DNA of 64,000 nt from Corinectria fuckeliana (lineage: Eukaryota > Ascomycota > Sordariomycetes > Hypocreales > Nectriaceae): the NCBI GenBank assembly GCA_019137255.1, contig WPDH01000084.1, forward strand, positions 124,001 to 188,000, written 5' to 3'. Below are positions 13,069 through 23,800 of the stretch, piece by piece. Each line of letters opens with the position of its first letter. Position 1 is the stretch's first letter. The notes beneath the pieces are model-generated. The model made no database searches. It was not told the DNA's origin and saw only the letters and a list, made by a program, of their open reading frames with translations. The position numbers and the translations under genes were made by a program.

Positions 13069-15307
13069 ATGGACACGGCGCGGAGGATCGCCAGCAAGCT
13101 GGTCAAGGTATGGCGGAAGAAGGCCGGGGGCTACATTCCGCTGGGCAGCCAGGCCTTGGATGCCGGCGACAAGGGTGCGAAGGGGCCGAACGGAAGTGCT
13201 CGGGCCCCGCGGAGGATGCTGCGGATGTCGAACCCACGGCTGATTGTGCTCGTCACCGCCGTCGTTTTGGTCCCGGCGCTGTTTGGCCTGACCGTGTTCA
13301 AGGCAAGTCTCTCGGCGTAGTTGTGTGTGGAGCTCGGTGCTGACGTCTCAGAAGTTGCACGGCCAGAGCTACGTCTCCGACGGCGTTGACGACCTTGTCA
13401 AGGTCGGTATCGAAGACGTCGTCAAAACCGGGCTTGGCGAGGTTGTCAGGGTGGGCATTCAAGATCCCCTCGACCTAGGCGTCGTGCCACCCGCGCAGTC
13501 GATCGAGCATGCCAACGGCGATGAGAAGAAGAAGAAGAAGAAGAAGAAGAAGAAGAAGCCTGTCCAGCAGGGCCCCAGCTACGGGAAAATGAGCGATGGA
13601 AACAATGATGAAGACTATGATGCTGGGCAAATCGCCAAGGCTGTGCCGACAGACCCCACGAATAGCGATGTCTTTACGCCCAAGAAATCCGAGAAACCTC
13701 AACCCCAGGCACCGGTAGACGAGGGGGATGACTACGGCGCTCCCAAGGTGGCAACCAAGCACGCCGAGCCACCCAAGACAACCAAAGAAGCGGCTCCCAG
13801 CGAGGTCAGCAAGGAAGAAGCCAGCCATAAGGAATCTCCAGACGTCACCACAACCAGTGTACCGAAGCCCACTACTGGAAACCACCGCCTCGTCATCCTC
13901 TTGCCCGCGGACAACTCTGGCGCCTCGCTCTGCAAAGTCGTCTTCAGCGGCATGGCCATGGGGTACCCGGCGCCCGTCATCATCAACTGGGCCGAAGGGG
14001 GCGTGAAGACGCTGCGGCCAAACCTGCGCTCCCACTTGTCCAAGATCACGGGCACCATGGAGTATCTCGACAACATGATGCGCTCAGACGCCCACGCCGG
14101 CGACCGGCTGAAGGACGACGACCTGGTCGTGCTCGTGGACGCCTACGACGTCTGGTGGCAGCTCCCGCCGGACGTGCTGATCAAGCGATACCACGAGTCC
14201 AACAGACTGGCCAACGAACGTCTCGCCAAGGCGTGGCGCGGCCCGGGCGAGATGCCCATGAAGCAGACCATCGTCGTCTCGGTGCAGAAGAAGTGCTGGC
14301 CCACGGCCGACTTCCCCGGCGACCGGCACTGCAGCGCCCTGCCGGAGAGCAGCGCCCGCAAGGACCTGTACGGAGACGAGACGGACGACAGGCTGGCGCT
14401 GAAGAAGCAAGGGGAGGACCGGTACCATAACATCCGGCCGAAGTACCTCAACAGCGGCACCATCATGGGGCCCGCCGTCGACCTGAGGCGATACCTGCGC
14501 CGCGTCCAGGAGCGGATGGACAAGACGCTGGCGGACAGCCCGAAGCTGTGGAGCGACCAGGCCATCTTCGGGGAGATCTTTGGCGAGCAGGAGGTGTGGC
14601 GCACCTGGCTCCGACAGCAGCGCAGCAAGAACGGGCCGTTCGACGAGAACGAGACGGTCAAGATGGTCCGGGACCAGTTCGAGTACCACGTCGGCCTGGA
14701 CTACGCGCAGCAGCTCTTCATCCCGACCGTGTTCGAGGAGGACGACGGCGACATCGTCCAACTGAACAACGCGACGCTCATCGCCGAGCGGTCCGAGAAG
14801 CTCGGCATCAGCCCGGTGCGCCTCGGGAGCATCCCCGACGACATCCTGGCGTCGGAGATCCCGCTGGCCAAGGTGGTGCCGCGGGCCCAGGTGCCGTCGC
14901 TGGCCTGGGGCGACATGCCGCTCTACGCCGACTTCTACAGCGAGGCCATCCCCGTCGCGGTGCACCACAACGCGCACCGCGACGGCCTCAAGGCGCGGCG
15001 GGTGGCGTGGTGGGGCCGGACCTGGTACTTCCCGCACCTGCGGCAGCTGGTCGAGGCCTTCCTGGAGCCGCCGGCCGAGCTGAGGCCGCTCGCCAACGTC
15101 ACCACCGAGGCCGGCGCCGCGGCCGTGTACTGGCCGCCCGCGTCGGACAAGAAGAAGCGCCGGCCGCGCGTGTTCATGCAGGAGGCCGTCGCCAAGGGGC
15201 TGCCCGAGGTGGAGTTCGAGGTGCTGTGCCGCAACAAGGGCGAGGACGAGAAGACGGAGGTGCGCTGGTATACCGAGGTGTTTCGCGATGGGAAGGGCGG
15301 GCTGTGA
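13069..15307 (+). CDS. Type II membrane protein, putative glycosyltransferase
   Basis: Exons 13069..13302 and 13352..15307 give 729 aa. A short basic cytoplasmic N-terminus precedes one hydrophobic segment at about residues 55-77, which is the Golgi type II topology. A Lys/Glu/Pro-rich stem follows, with an 11-lysine run encoded by AAG repeats. The luminal domain starts near residue 270 and contains LVVLVDAYDVWWQLPP near residue 341. Its DAYDVW plays the part of the acidic metal/sugar-nucleotide motif in GT-A transferases, resembling the glycosyltransferase domain of PLOD/LH3-like proteins. Substrate is unknown. The intron is flanked by AAG|GCAAGT and CAG, so it is a GC-AG intron of 49 nt. 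Confidence 0.8.
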
Positions 15308-15606
15308 GGTGAGCGGGCTGATGGTATAGACCATACGACTTGACGAATCTACTGCCTAATACCTACTTGGTACGAGTGCTGCTATTTGCACCACTACAAA
15401 TTTGAAGCTTTTTCTTTTCTTATAACTGCCTCGGGGGGTTACTGCGATTAATGTTCCCGTCCCCCCGCTCTATTCGTACCACGGCCTGTACTTCGTCAAC
15501 TTGGTTCCGGTGCTGGCTTGCTTGCTTTCTAGCAACGTGTCTCCTCTCACCAACTCGACGAACCGAACCACAGTCCGCGCTTCTTAATCCGCAGCAAAGT
15601 GCGAAG
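15308..15606. other. Short intergenic region
   Basis: This separates two same-strand genes. An in-frame ATG at 15451 could extend the next gene by 52 residues; otherwise the stretch is leader and promoter. I see no other signal. Confidence 0.5.
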
Positions 15607-16728
15607 ATGACCTCCCCGCTTGGTTGTCAAATCGGCAGGTCCCTAGGGACTCGTTCTCGGCTGCTCGCGCAACGCCGTGCGCCTCCTCGCTCCAGCTGGG
15701 CACACGACAACTCGGCCCAGCCACTTCGCCTGGGATCCACGCCTCGTTGCGCTCCACCAAACACACAGAGATTCTCTTCTTCGTCGTCTTCTTCTCCTCT
15801 GCCGCCCGGCGCGGTAGATCTCCAAAGCCTCCCGATAGAGCATCCGGCGTGGGATGGCATCTGGTACGCAGAGTGGTCTCGGCTGCAGAAGGCCAAAGCC
15901 GACCTGGTCGACATGCGGGCCAGTGCATTCCTCTTTCCACCGCCCGAGGCAGGCATCCCGGAGGTGGCGGAAGAGCTCGAGAAGAAGCAATGGGGCCTCG
16001 TGGTATACCGCACCGCTTACGGAGGCGAGACGGACCGGCAATTCTCGCGCTTGCTCGAGCTTATCAACGCCGAGGCCGTCGGTTCCCTGGACAAGCCGGA
16101 TACAAAGTATCTGCTCGCCTCCATGGACTGGCCGGTCGTCCAGGACACGGAGCTTGATTGTGTTGCCACCGAGGTGGTGCGCGAGCGCTTTGCTCAGTGG
16201 GCTTTGGATCGAGGTGTACCGCGCATGTTTCCGCCTGACGACGCTCGAGTGCCTCTGGACAAAGACGGCGAGGCAGTCCACGGCTCGAGGTATTCAGGGG
16301 CGCGGTTTCATTATTGTCTGATCGCAGACCGACGGGCTCTGGAGTCTGTGGACAGGGTGGTGGACCGTAACGGCAGAGTGAGTCCGTTCATCGCAGCACT
16401 TTACATGGATTGGATTCCACCTTGGCACCCGGAGAGGGAGGGAGAAGAGGCTGGATGTCAGGAGGATGGCCTGATACCAATCGAGGGAAACTCGGACGAA
16501 GACGTGGGGTGGTTCTACCTCCCTCTGTGGTGCCTGGTTAGATATTACGACCACATGTGCGATGGCAGTCAATGGGGCGAGCCTTGGCTCCCGTTCGGTC
16601 GACCACCCACTGTTGCGGAAGAGGAGAGAACTCGTTCGTCTGAGTGGCGAGGGGATGGGGCCGAGGGCCATCATAGGCAGCCTCCCTCCTTCAGACGGCC
16701 GCAGTACAAAAAGAGCCGGGGTACATAG
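15607..16728 (+). CDS. Conserved fungal protein of unknown function
   Basis: A single exon of 373 aa from the ATG at 15607. The first ~60 residues are rich in Arg and Ser with almost no acidic residues, like a mitochondrial presequence. The folded part begins near HPAWDGIWYAEW and includes a conserved-looking block (EVAEELEKKQWGLVVYRTAYG) and WPVVQDTELD. I recognise no catalytic motif and do not assign a function. An in-frame ATG at 15451 would add a Cys/Trp-rich stretch; I prefer 15607 because the presequence-like composition starts there, but this is not certain. The C-terminus is low-complexity and basic. Its 3' end faces that of the LysM gene 190 bp away. Confidence 0.72.
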   Translation: MTSPLGCQIGRSLGTRSRLLAQRRAPPRSSWAHDNSAQPLRLGSTPRCAPPNTQRFSSSSSSSPLPPGAVDLQSLPIEHPAWDGIWYAEWSRLQKAKADLVDMRASAFLFPPPEAGIPEVAEELEKKQWGLVVYRTAYGGETDRQFSRLLELINAEAVGSLDKPDTKYLLASMDWPVVQDTELDCVATEVVRERFAQWALDRGVPRMFPPDDARVPLDKDGEAVHGSRYSGARFHYCLIADRRALESVDRVVDRNGRVSPFIAALYMDWIPPWHPEREGEEAGCQEDGLIPIEGNSDEDVGWFYLPLWCLVRYYDHMCDGSQWGEPWLPFGRPPTVAEEERTRSSEWRGDGAEGHHRQPPSFRRPQYKKSRGT

Positions 16729-16917
16729 ATGCTCGAAGGAGGCTTTTGTTAATTCTTGGGGCACTGGATTGACTTGTGGAGATGATTTGAGACCCGAATA
16801 CACGGCACTGGTAGATGGGCAAGAACAAGACTTGAGCAAAGTACTGGCGAGTTGAGCAACGCGAAAGACTTGAGAAGAAATGTGAAAACACTACACAACG
16901 ATTCGATGTCAATTTTG

Positions 16918-19750
16918 TCAACCAGAAACCCCCACACATACTGCGTACCCGAGCCAGAGATTGGCGCAGTCCTTGCCAACGTCGGGGTTCCAAGCGTAGA
17001 AATTCTCAGCTGTCACGCCATACTTGGTGTAGATGGCCCAGCACCCGTCGTCTTTGACGACCGTGTACCACTTGTTGCAGTTCTTTGCGATCCCTGGCTG
17101 AGTTGAGGCTGCTGGACCAGTCGGTCCGGTCTTTGTCGTCGCTGTCGTGGATGTTGTGCTCTTGGTGGTGCTCGTGGTGGTGCTCGTGATGGTGCTTGTG
17201 GTGGTGGTGCTCTTGATTGTGTTCTTAGTCGTGCTCGTGGGCCGCTTTTTGGTGCTGATACAGAAATATCGTCTGTCATACAGCCCTAGGCCGTCGAACA
17301 ACTTGGCTGTACAGTTCTTGGCAGTGAGCCAGGGGTTCATGGAAATGAGGCTGTCAAGCTCGATATCAAAGTCTTCCGCAACGTCCTCGCAAGTGATGTC
17401 TAAGAACCCGTAAGCCTGCCCGTCCAGTACACGAGTTTGGCAGTGGCCGCAGAACACTTACACTTGGAGGCCTGACCGCCGCTCTGGTAATTGTAGCAGG
17501 TACACGAAGGGTCAGTCCCCGAAACAATGTCATCTTTAGTGACTTCCATGCAATAGCTCCATGCGGGAGGATCTTCAGGTTCTGCTTCAGTCAGTACCGT
17601 CTCAGTATGAGTTGTGCTATTCGGGCTGTATATCACATGCTATATGCTTGTTTGGGTTTTTACTCCTCTTAGATAGTCTTACTATTTATAATAATAGAGC
17701 AGTTAGGGTATTAGGGCATTAGGGTATTAAGACATCAGGGTTTTAGAGTGTTATAGAGTCTAAGGGTTAGAGAGTTAGAGTATTAGATAAAGCATTAGGG
17801 AATCGAGACCGCGATAAAGCGAACGATAGGTAAGAAGTGTGAGTTCACAGCCCGAATAGATATGTGGTACAGCCTGAATAGCACAACTCAGTATACGTCA
17901 CAGCTTTGACTTACGACTTGTAGACATCTTGCCTACGCAGTATTTGTATTTGTCTGAGAAAGAGCACGACTTGCTCGACAGACTAGGATTCCAATCAAGT
18001 AGCTGATGCACGGTGACTTGGCGCATGGCTGCCATTCGCTCGCAAGAGTTGATTTCTTTCGTCTCGTTGCTGCTTCCACGGAGTCCTCTGACGTATTCCG
18101 TGCAGTCATCGGCCGTGCCAGGTGCAATGGCGGGAAGAGGCGGCAGGGCTTCTTCCGTCGTTGTTGCGGTTGAGACTGGCTCGGGAGGCGGCCGAGTGAA
18201 GCTCGTCGCCGGGACAGTCACGGGATAACTAGAATAGGTGGCGATGTTGCCTACCGCTTTGACGCAGTATGAAGTGTCCAGCCAGAGATTTGTGCAGTCC
18301 TTGTTGACTCCCGGGTTGAGGAAGTACAAGTCCGTCAGCGATATCCCGTTTGCCACGGAAATCTGAGCACAGTTGTCTCCCTTTTTGACCTGGAGAGTGG
18401 AAGTGTGAGTGAGTTTCCTGTCGATGCCATGTCAGTTCTTGAGCTGGGGACTTACAAAATACCACCTCGCGCAATTTTTCTTTGAGTCTCCGTGGGCATC
18501 TGTTGGCACTGGAACTGCCGTTGTTGCCGAGTTTCCCTCTGGAGCAGTCACCGTGCCCCCAGGAGAACTGTCGAAGCTGTCAGACGTCGCAAGGGAACAC
18601 ATGTTGACGTTTGGAATCACTCACGAAACACACATGTAGTAATCGATCCAGTCCATCATGTTGGAGCATTCCCGGTTCAGCATTGGGTTCCATGCCAATA
18701 GGCGAGATCTGGTCGTGTTGTACTTTGCGGAAAGGGCAACACACTCATCAGTCCAGACGATCTTGTGCAGGTTGCAAGTCTCCGGAAGGCATATTGTCCT
18801 GGACGGTCGTAAAAGCTTGCAATCTTTGCCGAGAGAGTTGAGGTTGATGATTCCAAAGGTCGAAACGTTGTGGCCCTTGGCAATCGATGCGCATGTGTCC
18901 TGCTGGCTGACGACATATGGAACTGAGCATGATACAGTCGGGGCTGAAGTAGACGTAGTAGCATTTAAGGCGTATTTTGTTGGTGTGGTAAACTTGTACC
19001 CCGTACTACTGCAGCTGGATGTCTGGGAGACGAAGTCTGATGCGTAATCCTCGTCGTATCCAAATGGAGACTCAAGCTCGGCTTTCCAGGAGCCCAGAAC
19101 GCAGTCTGAGCAATCTATCTTGCTATCCTCTGTCTCCGCGAAGTCGGCTATGATAGCATCGCAGAAGGCCTTGGACGTACTGGGTGCTATTGCTTAGCAC
19201 ATCTCCGTGACGCTTCGATCAGATGAGGCAACTTACGAGTCCCGGCGACAGGTGAGGTCAAATGCATGGATGTAATTGTCAATCATAAAAGTAGCTACAT
19301 GTAAAAAGGTAAGTGGAAGCCACGATGTACTGGTATTAGGCGTACTAACCTGGGTATGCAATGCCGCCTTTGACCACGACGTCTTTGGAGCAGGCCGACC
19401 CGATTGCATTTTTGAGCGTCGTCAACTTGCTCCGGCAACTATCAACGCAAAGTTCTTTTAGCTTGGTGGCATTGAGAACTTCCCGGACTCCAGTCTGGCT
19501 ATTAATAAAATCACATCGTCAGTAGGAAAAACTTCAGACGATAGATGCGCTTTTAATATAATCATGCTGCAACGTACTAAGTCACCTGCCCGCGGAGGAG
19601 GTCAGAACAGCTGTCCACAGTGGCGTTGACTGCTGCGAAGCATTGGTCGCCAAGCCCGAGAAGGCCGTAGGGCTGCAACACGTATTTAAACTGCTGAGAG
19701 GATATAGTGGAAAGGAATGCTGCTAGTGCAGCGGCCGTCTTTAGCAACAT
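16918..19750 (-). CDS. Secreted multi-LysM chitin-binding protein
   Basis: Eight exons on the minus strand: 19586..19750, 19350..19494, 19237..19294, 18625..19179, 18456..18576, 17915..18389, 17462..17581, 16918..17399; 706 aa, in frame at all seven junctions. Residues 1-19 form a signal peptide. A Cys-rich N-terminal region (55-180) precedes about six LysM-like modules near 211-257, 260-307, 342-392, 440-500, 545-595 and 654-704, recognised by the pattern C..YxVxxxDxCxxIAxxxxVs...hxxWNPxxxxxCxxLwxxxxxCV. A Thr/Ser/Lys-rich linker (about 597-650) separates the last two. LysM modules bind chitin oligomers; such proteins shield hyphae or sequester chitin fragments. The gene is divergent from a subgroup-C chitinase, a pairing known in Trichoderma and other fungi. 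Intron 6 (17582..17914) carries a MITE. Confidence 0.9.
17609..17889. mobile_element. MITE copy 1, inside LysM-gene intron 6
   Basis: The element begins GAGTTGTGCTATTCGGGCTG and ends with the inverted equivalent, reading AGCCTGAATAGCACAACTC at 17871-17889. Flanks carry the direct repeat AGTAT (17604-17608 and 17890-17894). It extends to CTCAGTAT on both sides if the last three terminal bases are counted, so target duplication is 5 or 8 bp. There is no coding capacity. The interior has degenerate TTAGGG-like steps. The right arm has two ACAGCCYGAATA units and the left arm one. A second related copy lies at 59023-59468. Superfamily is uncertain; an 8-bp duplication would suggest hAT. Confidence 0.85.
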
Positions 19751-19781
19751 GTTGGCAATAATAGTCGAGCAGACCAGGGCC

Positions 19782-19794
19782 GTGATTTCAAGAG
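19782..19794 (-). promoter_or_regulatory. Shared 13-bp leader motif, LysM side
   Basis: CTCTTGAAATCAC on the minus strand, ending 31 bp before the LysM-gene ATG and downstream of its TATA-like box, so it probably lies in the 5' UTR. The identical sequence in the mirrored position precedes the chitinase ATG. Confidence 0.5.
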
Positions 19795-20805
19795 AAGACC
19801 GGCTGAGTTTGAGCCAGACTTATAAAGCGGAATAGTTGAACCTTACAAGACGGGGCAGGCTGGATTCGAAACATGGGACAGGGATAATTAAAAGACTTCT
19901 GTATGCGGCGCGAGCAGGCACTGGGAGGTAAGACCATCCGACGTTATACTTCAGGTAGATACAAGCATTCGAAAAACGAGACTCTCTACTTGCCTGCTCA
20001 CAGGTAGCAATCTGTGAGCTTTAGTTGGTTCTCACATATCACCAAACCCGTCGATCGTCGTTTAACTGAGTTTCAAGTGGTGACAAGACTGAGGCAGGTA
20101 ACAGGAGTAGTGGCAAAAAGGTTGACACCTTGAAGCTCATCTCAAGATGAAACGAAAGAATCAAGACACGAGAGTCATGTTACTGTCATAATCCGTAGCC
20201 GAATTGCAGTCATGTGCCATGTTATTACTTGGCAGGACTCAGACATGACGCTTCAGTTAGACGATAATATGTTTCAACCTTGAAGCGTCCCACAAGTTAC
20301 AGGTTGCGAGGGAAGCCGAGAACGATGGTACACAGAACATACGTCTCGACTCGCATGGCCCCTGAGAACTGAATAGCATGTAAGATCGACAGATGTTGGT
20401 TCTCACTTGTACCACGTACAAGAGCAGCTGAAGACTCTTGATCACGATATCACCCTGTGCTGGTTCTGTACATTACATGTACGAAACACAAGGATCGTTT
20501 GTTACAGTAACCACCCTTCGCTTCAGTCATCTAAACAGCATGGCCCTTCTCCGTTTCTATCATGCCATGGCGGAAACCTTGCACCACAACATGGGAGTCA
20601 CAGAAGTGTTGTTTCAACGTGACTTTCAGCAGAGGGGGCGAATGCTACGCCCGATCACTTGAATCTAAGAACACTGGGGACTTTGCAAATTGGTATTAAT
20701 GAGCTTCAAATAACTATTTCCGATGAGCTAGGCCAGAATTGCCTTTGTGCGTTATTTGAGAGCCATATTCCATTCCTCTCTCGATTACTCTGCCCTACTC
20801 TCTGC

Positions 20806-20818
20806 CTCTTGAAATCAC
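20806..20818 (+). promoter_or_regulatory. Shared 13-bp leader motif, chitinase side
   Basis: CTCTTGAAATCAC ends six bases before the chitinase ATG at 20825, after a pyrimidine-rich tract. It matches 13 of 13 bases with the motif in front of the divergent LysM gene. Whether it acts at the DNA or RNA level is unknown. Confidence 0.5.
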
Positions 20819-20824
20819 ACCAGC

Positions 20825-23800
20825 ATGCGTTATAAGCAACGAGCTCAGTCGGGTCAACTTACTGGGCTGACCATGCTGCTGCTGGCACTGACTCTCCTTT
20901 TCGGCACTGCCCTGGGTGTCCTCAACAACGACAGGACATTGCTTTCCCCCAAGCAACTTCACAGTCCGGGACATGTGGCTGACGACTACGATGTCAGCCA
21001 GTCCCCGGAGCATCCAAGTGAATTGGAAATAGCGAACGTGTCTCTCCATCGCAGGGAAGACTACACATGCGGCCCAGGTCGCCCTTGCAGCAACAATGCT
21101 TGTTGTGGCGAGAGTGGCTACTGTGGCTATGGTAGGTGACCCGAATGTCGACAAGATATTAGCATAGCTGAGTATAGATATAAGGGCCTACTTATTGCGG
21201 CAAGGGTTGTTCCTCCAACTGCGCTGCAACAGCTGAATGCGGCAAATTTGCGAAGAAGGCAGGCACCGATTGCCCTCTTAATGTTTGGTAAGTTGACGCC
21301 TCGTTCCCTGTCATACTTTATCTAGCCACAGTCTGAAACTTGTCTATTCCGAGCTCTAACGACCTTGCTCAGTTGTAGCGAATTCGGGTTCTGCGGAACG
21401 ACCAAAGACTTTTGCACTGGTAAATGTCAGAGTAACTGCAAAGAGCACCCACAGCCCCCGGGTGGTTCCCCCAAGGGCAAGACTCTGTCGAAAGGTGGGG
21501 AACGAATATGAATCGTGAAGGACAAGATGCTGAAGCTGACATTGACATTGCATGGCTTGACAGTTATTGGCTATTACGAGGCATGGAATGCCCGGTCCAA
21601 ATGCCACCAGGCGATGCCCGCTGATCTACCCGGTTAGCCTGATTCCCCGAATTCCCCGATGTCTCTATATACTTGTTTTTGCCCTGCTGACATTCGTAGT
21701 CAATGCTCTTACTCATGTCAACTACGCCTTCGCCTATATCAATCCGCGGTCTTTCCAGATCACCACCATGGATGCCGCCACTCTAGGCTCGCTCTTTCCA
21801 GCCGTCACTGACATAAAAGAGCAAAACTCTCGTCTCGAAGTTTGGTTGAGCTTAGGGGGGTGGACCTTTTCGGACAACGACACCGAGACACAGCCAGTTT
21901 TTGGAAACATTGCCAGGAACCCCGCCTTTAGGAAAGTATTCGCTTCTAACCTCTTACACTTTATGAACACCTATGGCTTTGATGGAGTGGACATCGATTG
22001 GTGAGGTTTACTGATGGATAAGGGTCTTGAATATATGCTGACATGTTCTGGTCTCTAGGGAATATCCTGGGGCTCCGGATCGAGGTGGCAAACCAGACGA
22101 TACGAAGAATTACGTTCTTCTCGTGAAGCAGCTGCGAGAAACGTTTAACGATTCGGGGCGAAAACTAGGGATCTCTTTTACTATTCCTTCATCGTATTGG
22201 TATTTGAAATGGTTCGACATGCCAGGGCTAATGAAGTATGCCGACTGGACAAATTTGGTGGGATTGCCCCAAACACACTTGGGTTGCAACAATACTAACT
22301 TTGGCTCTCATAGATGAGCTATGATCTACACGGGGTGTGGGACAGAAACAACCCTATGTAAGCCCCGATGATGTTATCCCTCCCCGCAACGAATGACAGA
22401 TACTAACGCAAGAGTGCACCACAGTGGCAGTATAGTTCAGGGACACACAAACCTGACGGAAATCAAGCTCGCTGCAGAGCTCCTTTGGCGAGTTGGGGTG
22501 AAGCCGTCTCAGGTTGCCCTCGGCTTCGGCTTCTATGGTCGCGCTTTTACTCTGCAAGACTCATCTTGCACCAAGCCCGGCTGTATGTTCAAAGGTGGTG
22601 CAAAGCCGGGAGCCTGTACAGATACCAGCGGGTACCTAGCCTGGTATGAAGTTCAGGACATTCTGGACAAGCATCCCAGTATCAAGGTTACGCACGACAA
22701 AGCTGCTGCAGTCAAATACATGACTTGGGATACTAACCAATGGATCTCGTTCGACGACGCTGATACGTTCAAGCAGAAGGTTGAATGGGCTGATACTGTG
22801 GGATTCTCCGGATCCCTGATCTGGGCCTCTGATCTGGGTAATTATGTCCGACACTGGGGATTCGTATAAGGCACATTCACTGACGACTGCGCAATGCGAG
22901 AAGATGATTACAAGTGGACAGCGCACGAGGCTCTCCTGAATAAGAAAATCCCCAGGAAGAGTGACCTTAACGGGCACCTCCACATAGCGAAGATGGTGCC
23001 GTCTTGGGAATGGGATGGGCAGTTTGCCCAGTCTTGCCACCGATATGAGGAGTGTACCGATCTAGACAATCCTCAGGCTAGCCGCTGCGATTACGGTTAT
23101 AGCATGGTAGGGTTCGACGCCGAGACTTGCAATTGGAAGGATAAAAGCGTTAGTACTCTTCGTTTATTCTTCCTTGTCCCCTATCCCTCTTCAGCAAATA
23201 TTAACCAATTGTCTCTCACTCAGGGCAAGCGATACGGCCGAATGATTTGCTGTCCCACCACAAGCCTCCCGAACTATTGTGTTTGGAGAGGAGGCACTGG
23301 GAGCGCCACGTACTGCAACGGACAGTGTCATACGGGAGAGATGACGTTGTTCGACTCTCGGAGCGGAGGCAAGTCTACTCTTGGAGATGTCGACGACGAG
23401 TCAGGCACGAAGAAGTGTAAGCACGGGAAGAGGGTCTTCTGCTGCGAGAACAAGCAGTTTACGTCCATGACGGAAGGGTGTCGTTGGACGTCCTGGTATG
23501 TGTTCTGGAGCGGTCTAATGATTTTTGACTACTAACTGATGGGCTGCTGTAAAGCGGGAAAAAGTGCGACAGCAACAGCGGCGAGACTGAGATTGCCTAC
23601 GCCCTGAGCCCTGGGGACAAGTGCAGCCTTTTGAACGCGGGCCAGAGGTATTGTTGCAAGCTCCAAGGCTCACCAAAGCCCTTGCAGGGGTGTCACTGGG
23701 TAGGCCGAGGAGACTGTGCCGACAACAAGTGCGACAATACTGATGTGACGTTGCTCACCGATGGTATTGGAGACAATGGCTGGACTTCCTGTAACTGTAA

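Larger units (their letters stand above)
19751..20824. promoter_or_regulatory. Shared divergent promoter of the LysM / chitinase pair
   Basis: The 1,074-bp gap separates the two start codons. Toward the LysM gene a CTTTATAAG box (19819-19827) lies about 70 bp before the ATG. Both leaders carry the 13-mer CTCTTGAAATCAC. The middle is AT-richer and holds no gene. The layout makes co-regulation likely, but this is inferred from position and the shared motif only. Confidence 0.65.

Noticed and set aside
14084..15334. Antisense frame of 416 codons opposite the glycosyltransferase-like gene
   Set aside because: Composition is a mirror of a GC-rich coding exon; no domain, no promoter logic.
17695..17730. 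TTAGGG-like steps resembling an interstitial telomere
   Set aside because: They are irregular, lie inside the MITE, and recur in degenerate form in the second MITE copy, so they are part of the element.
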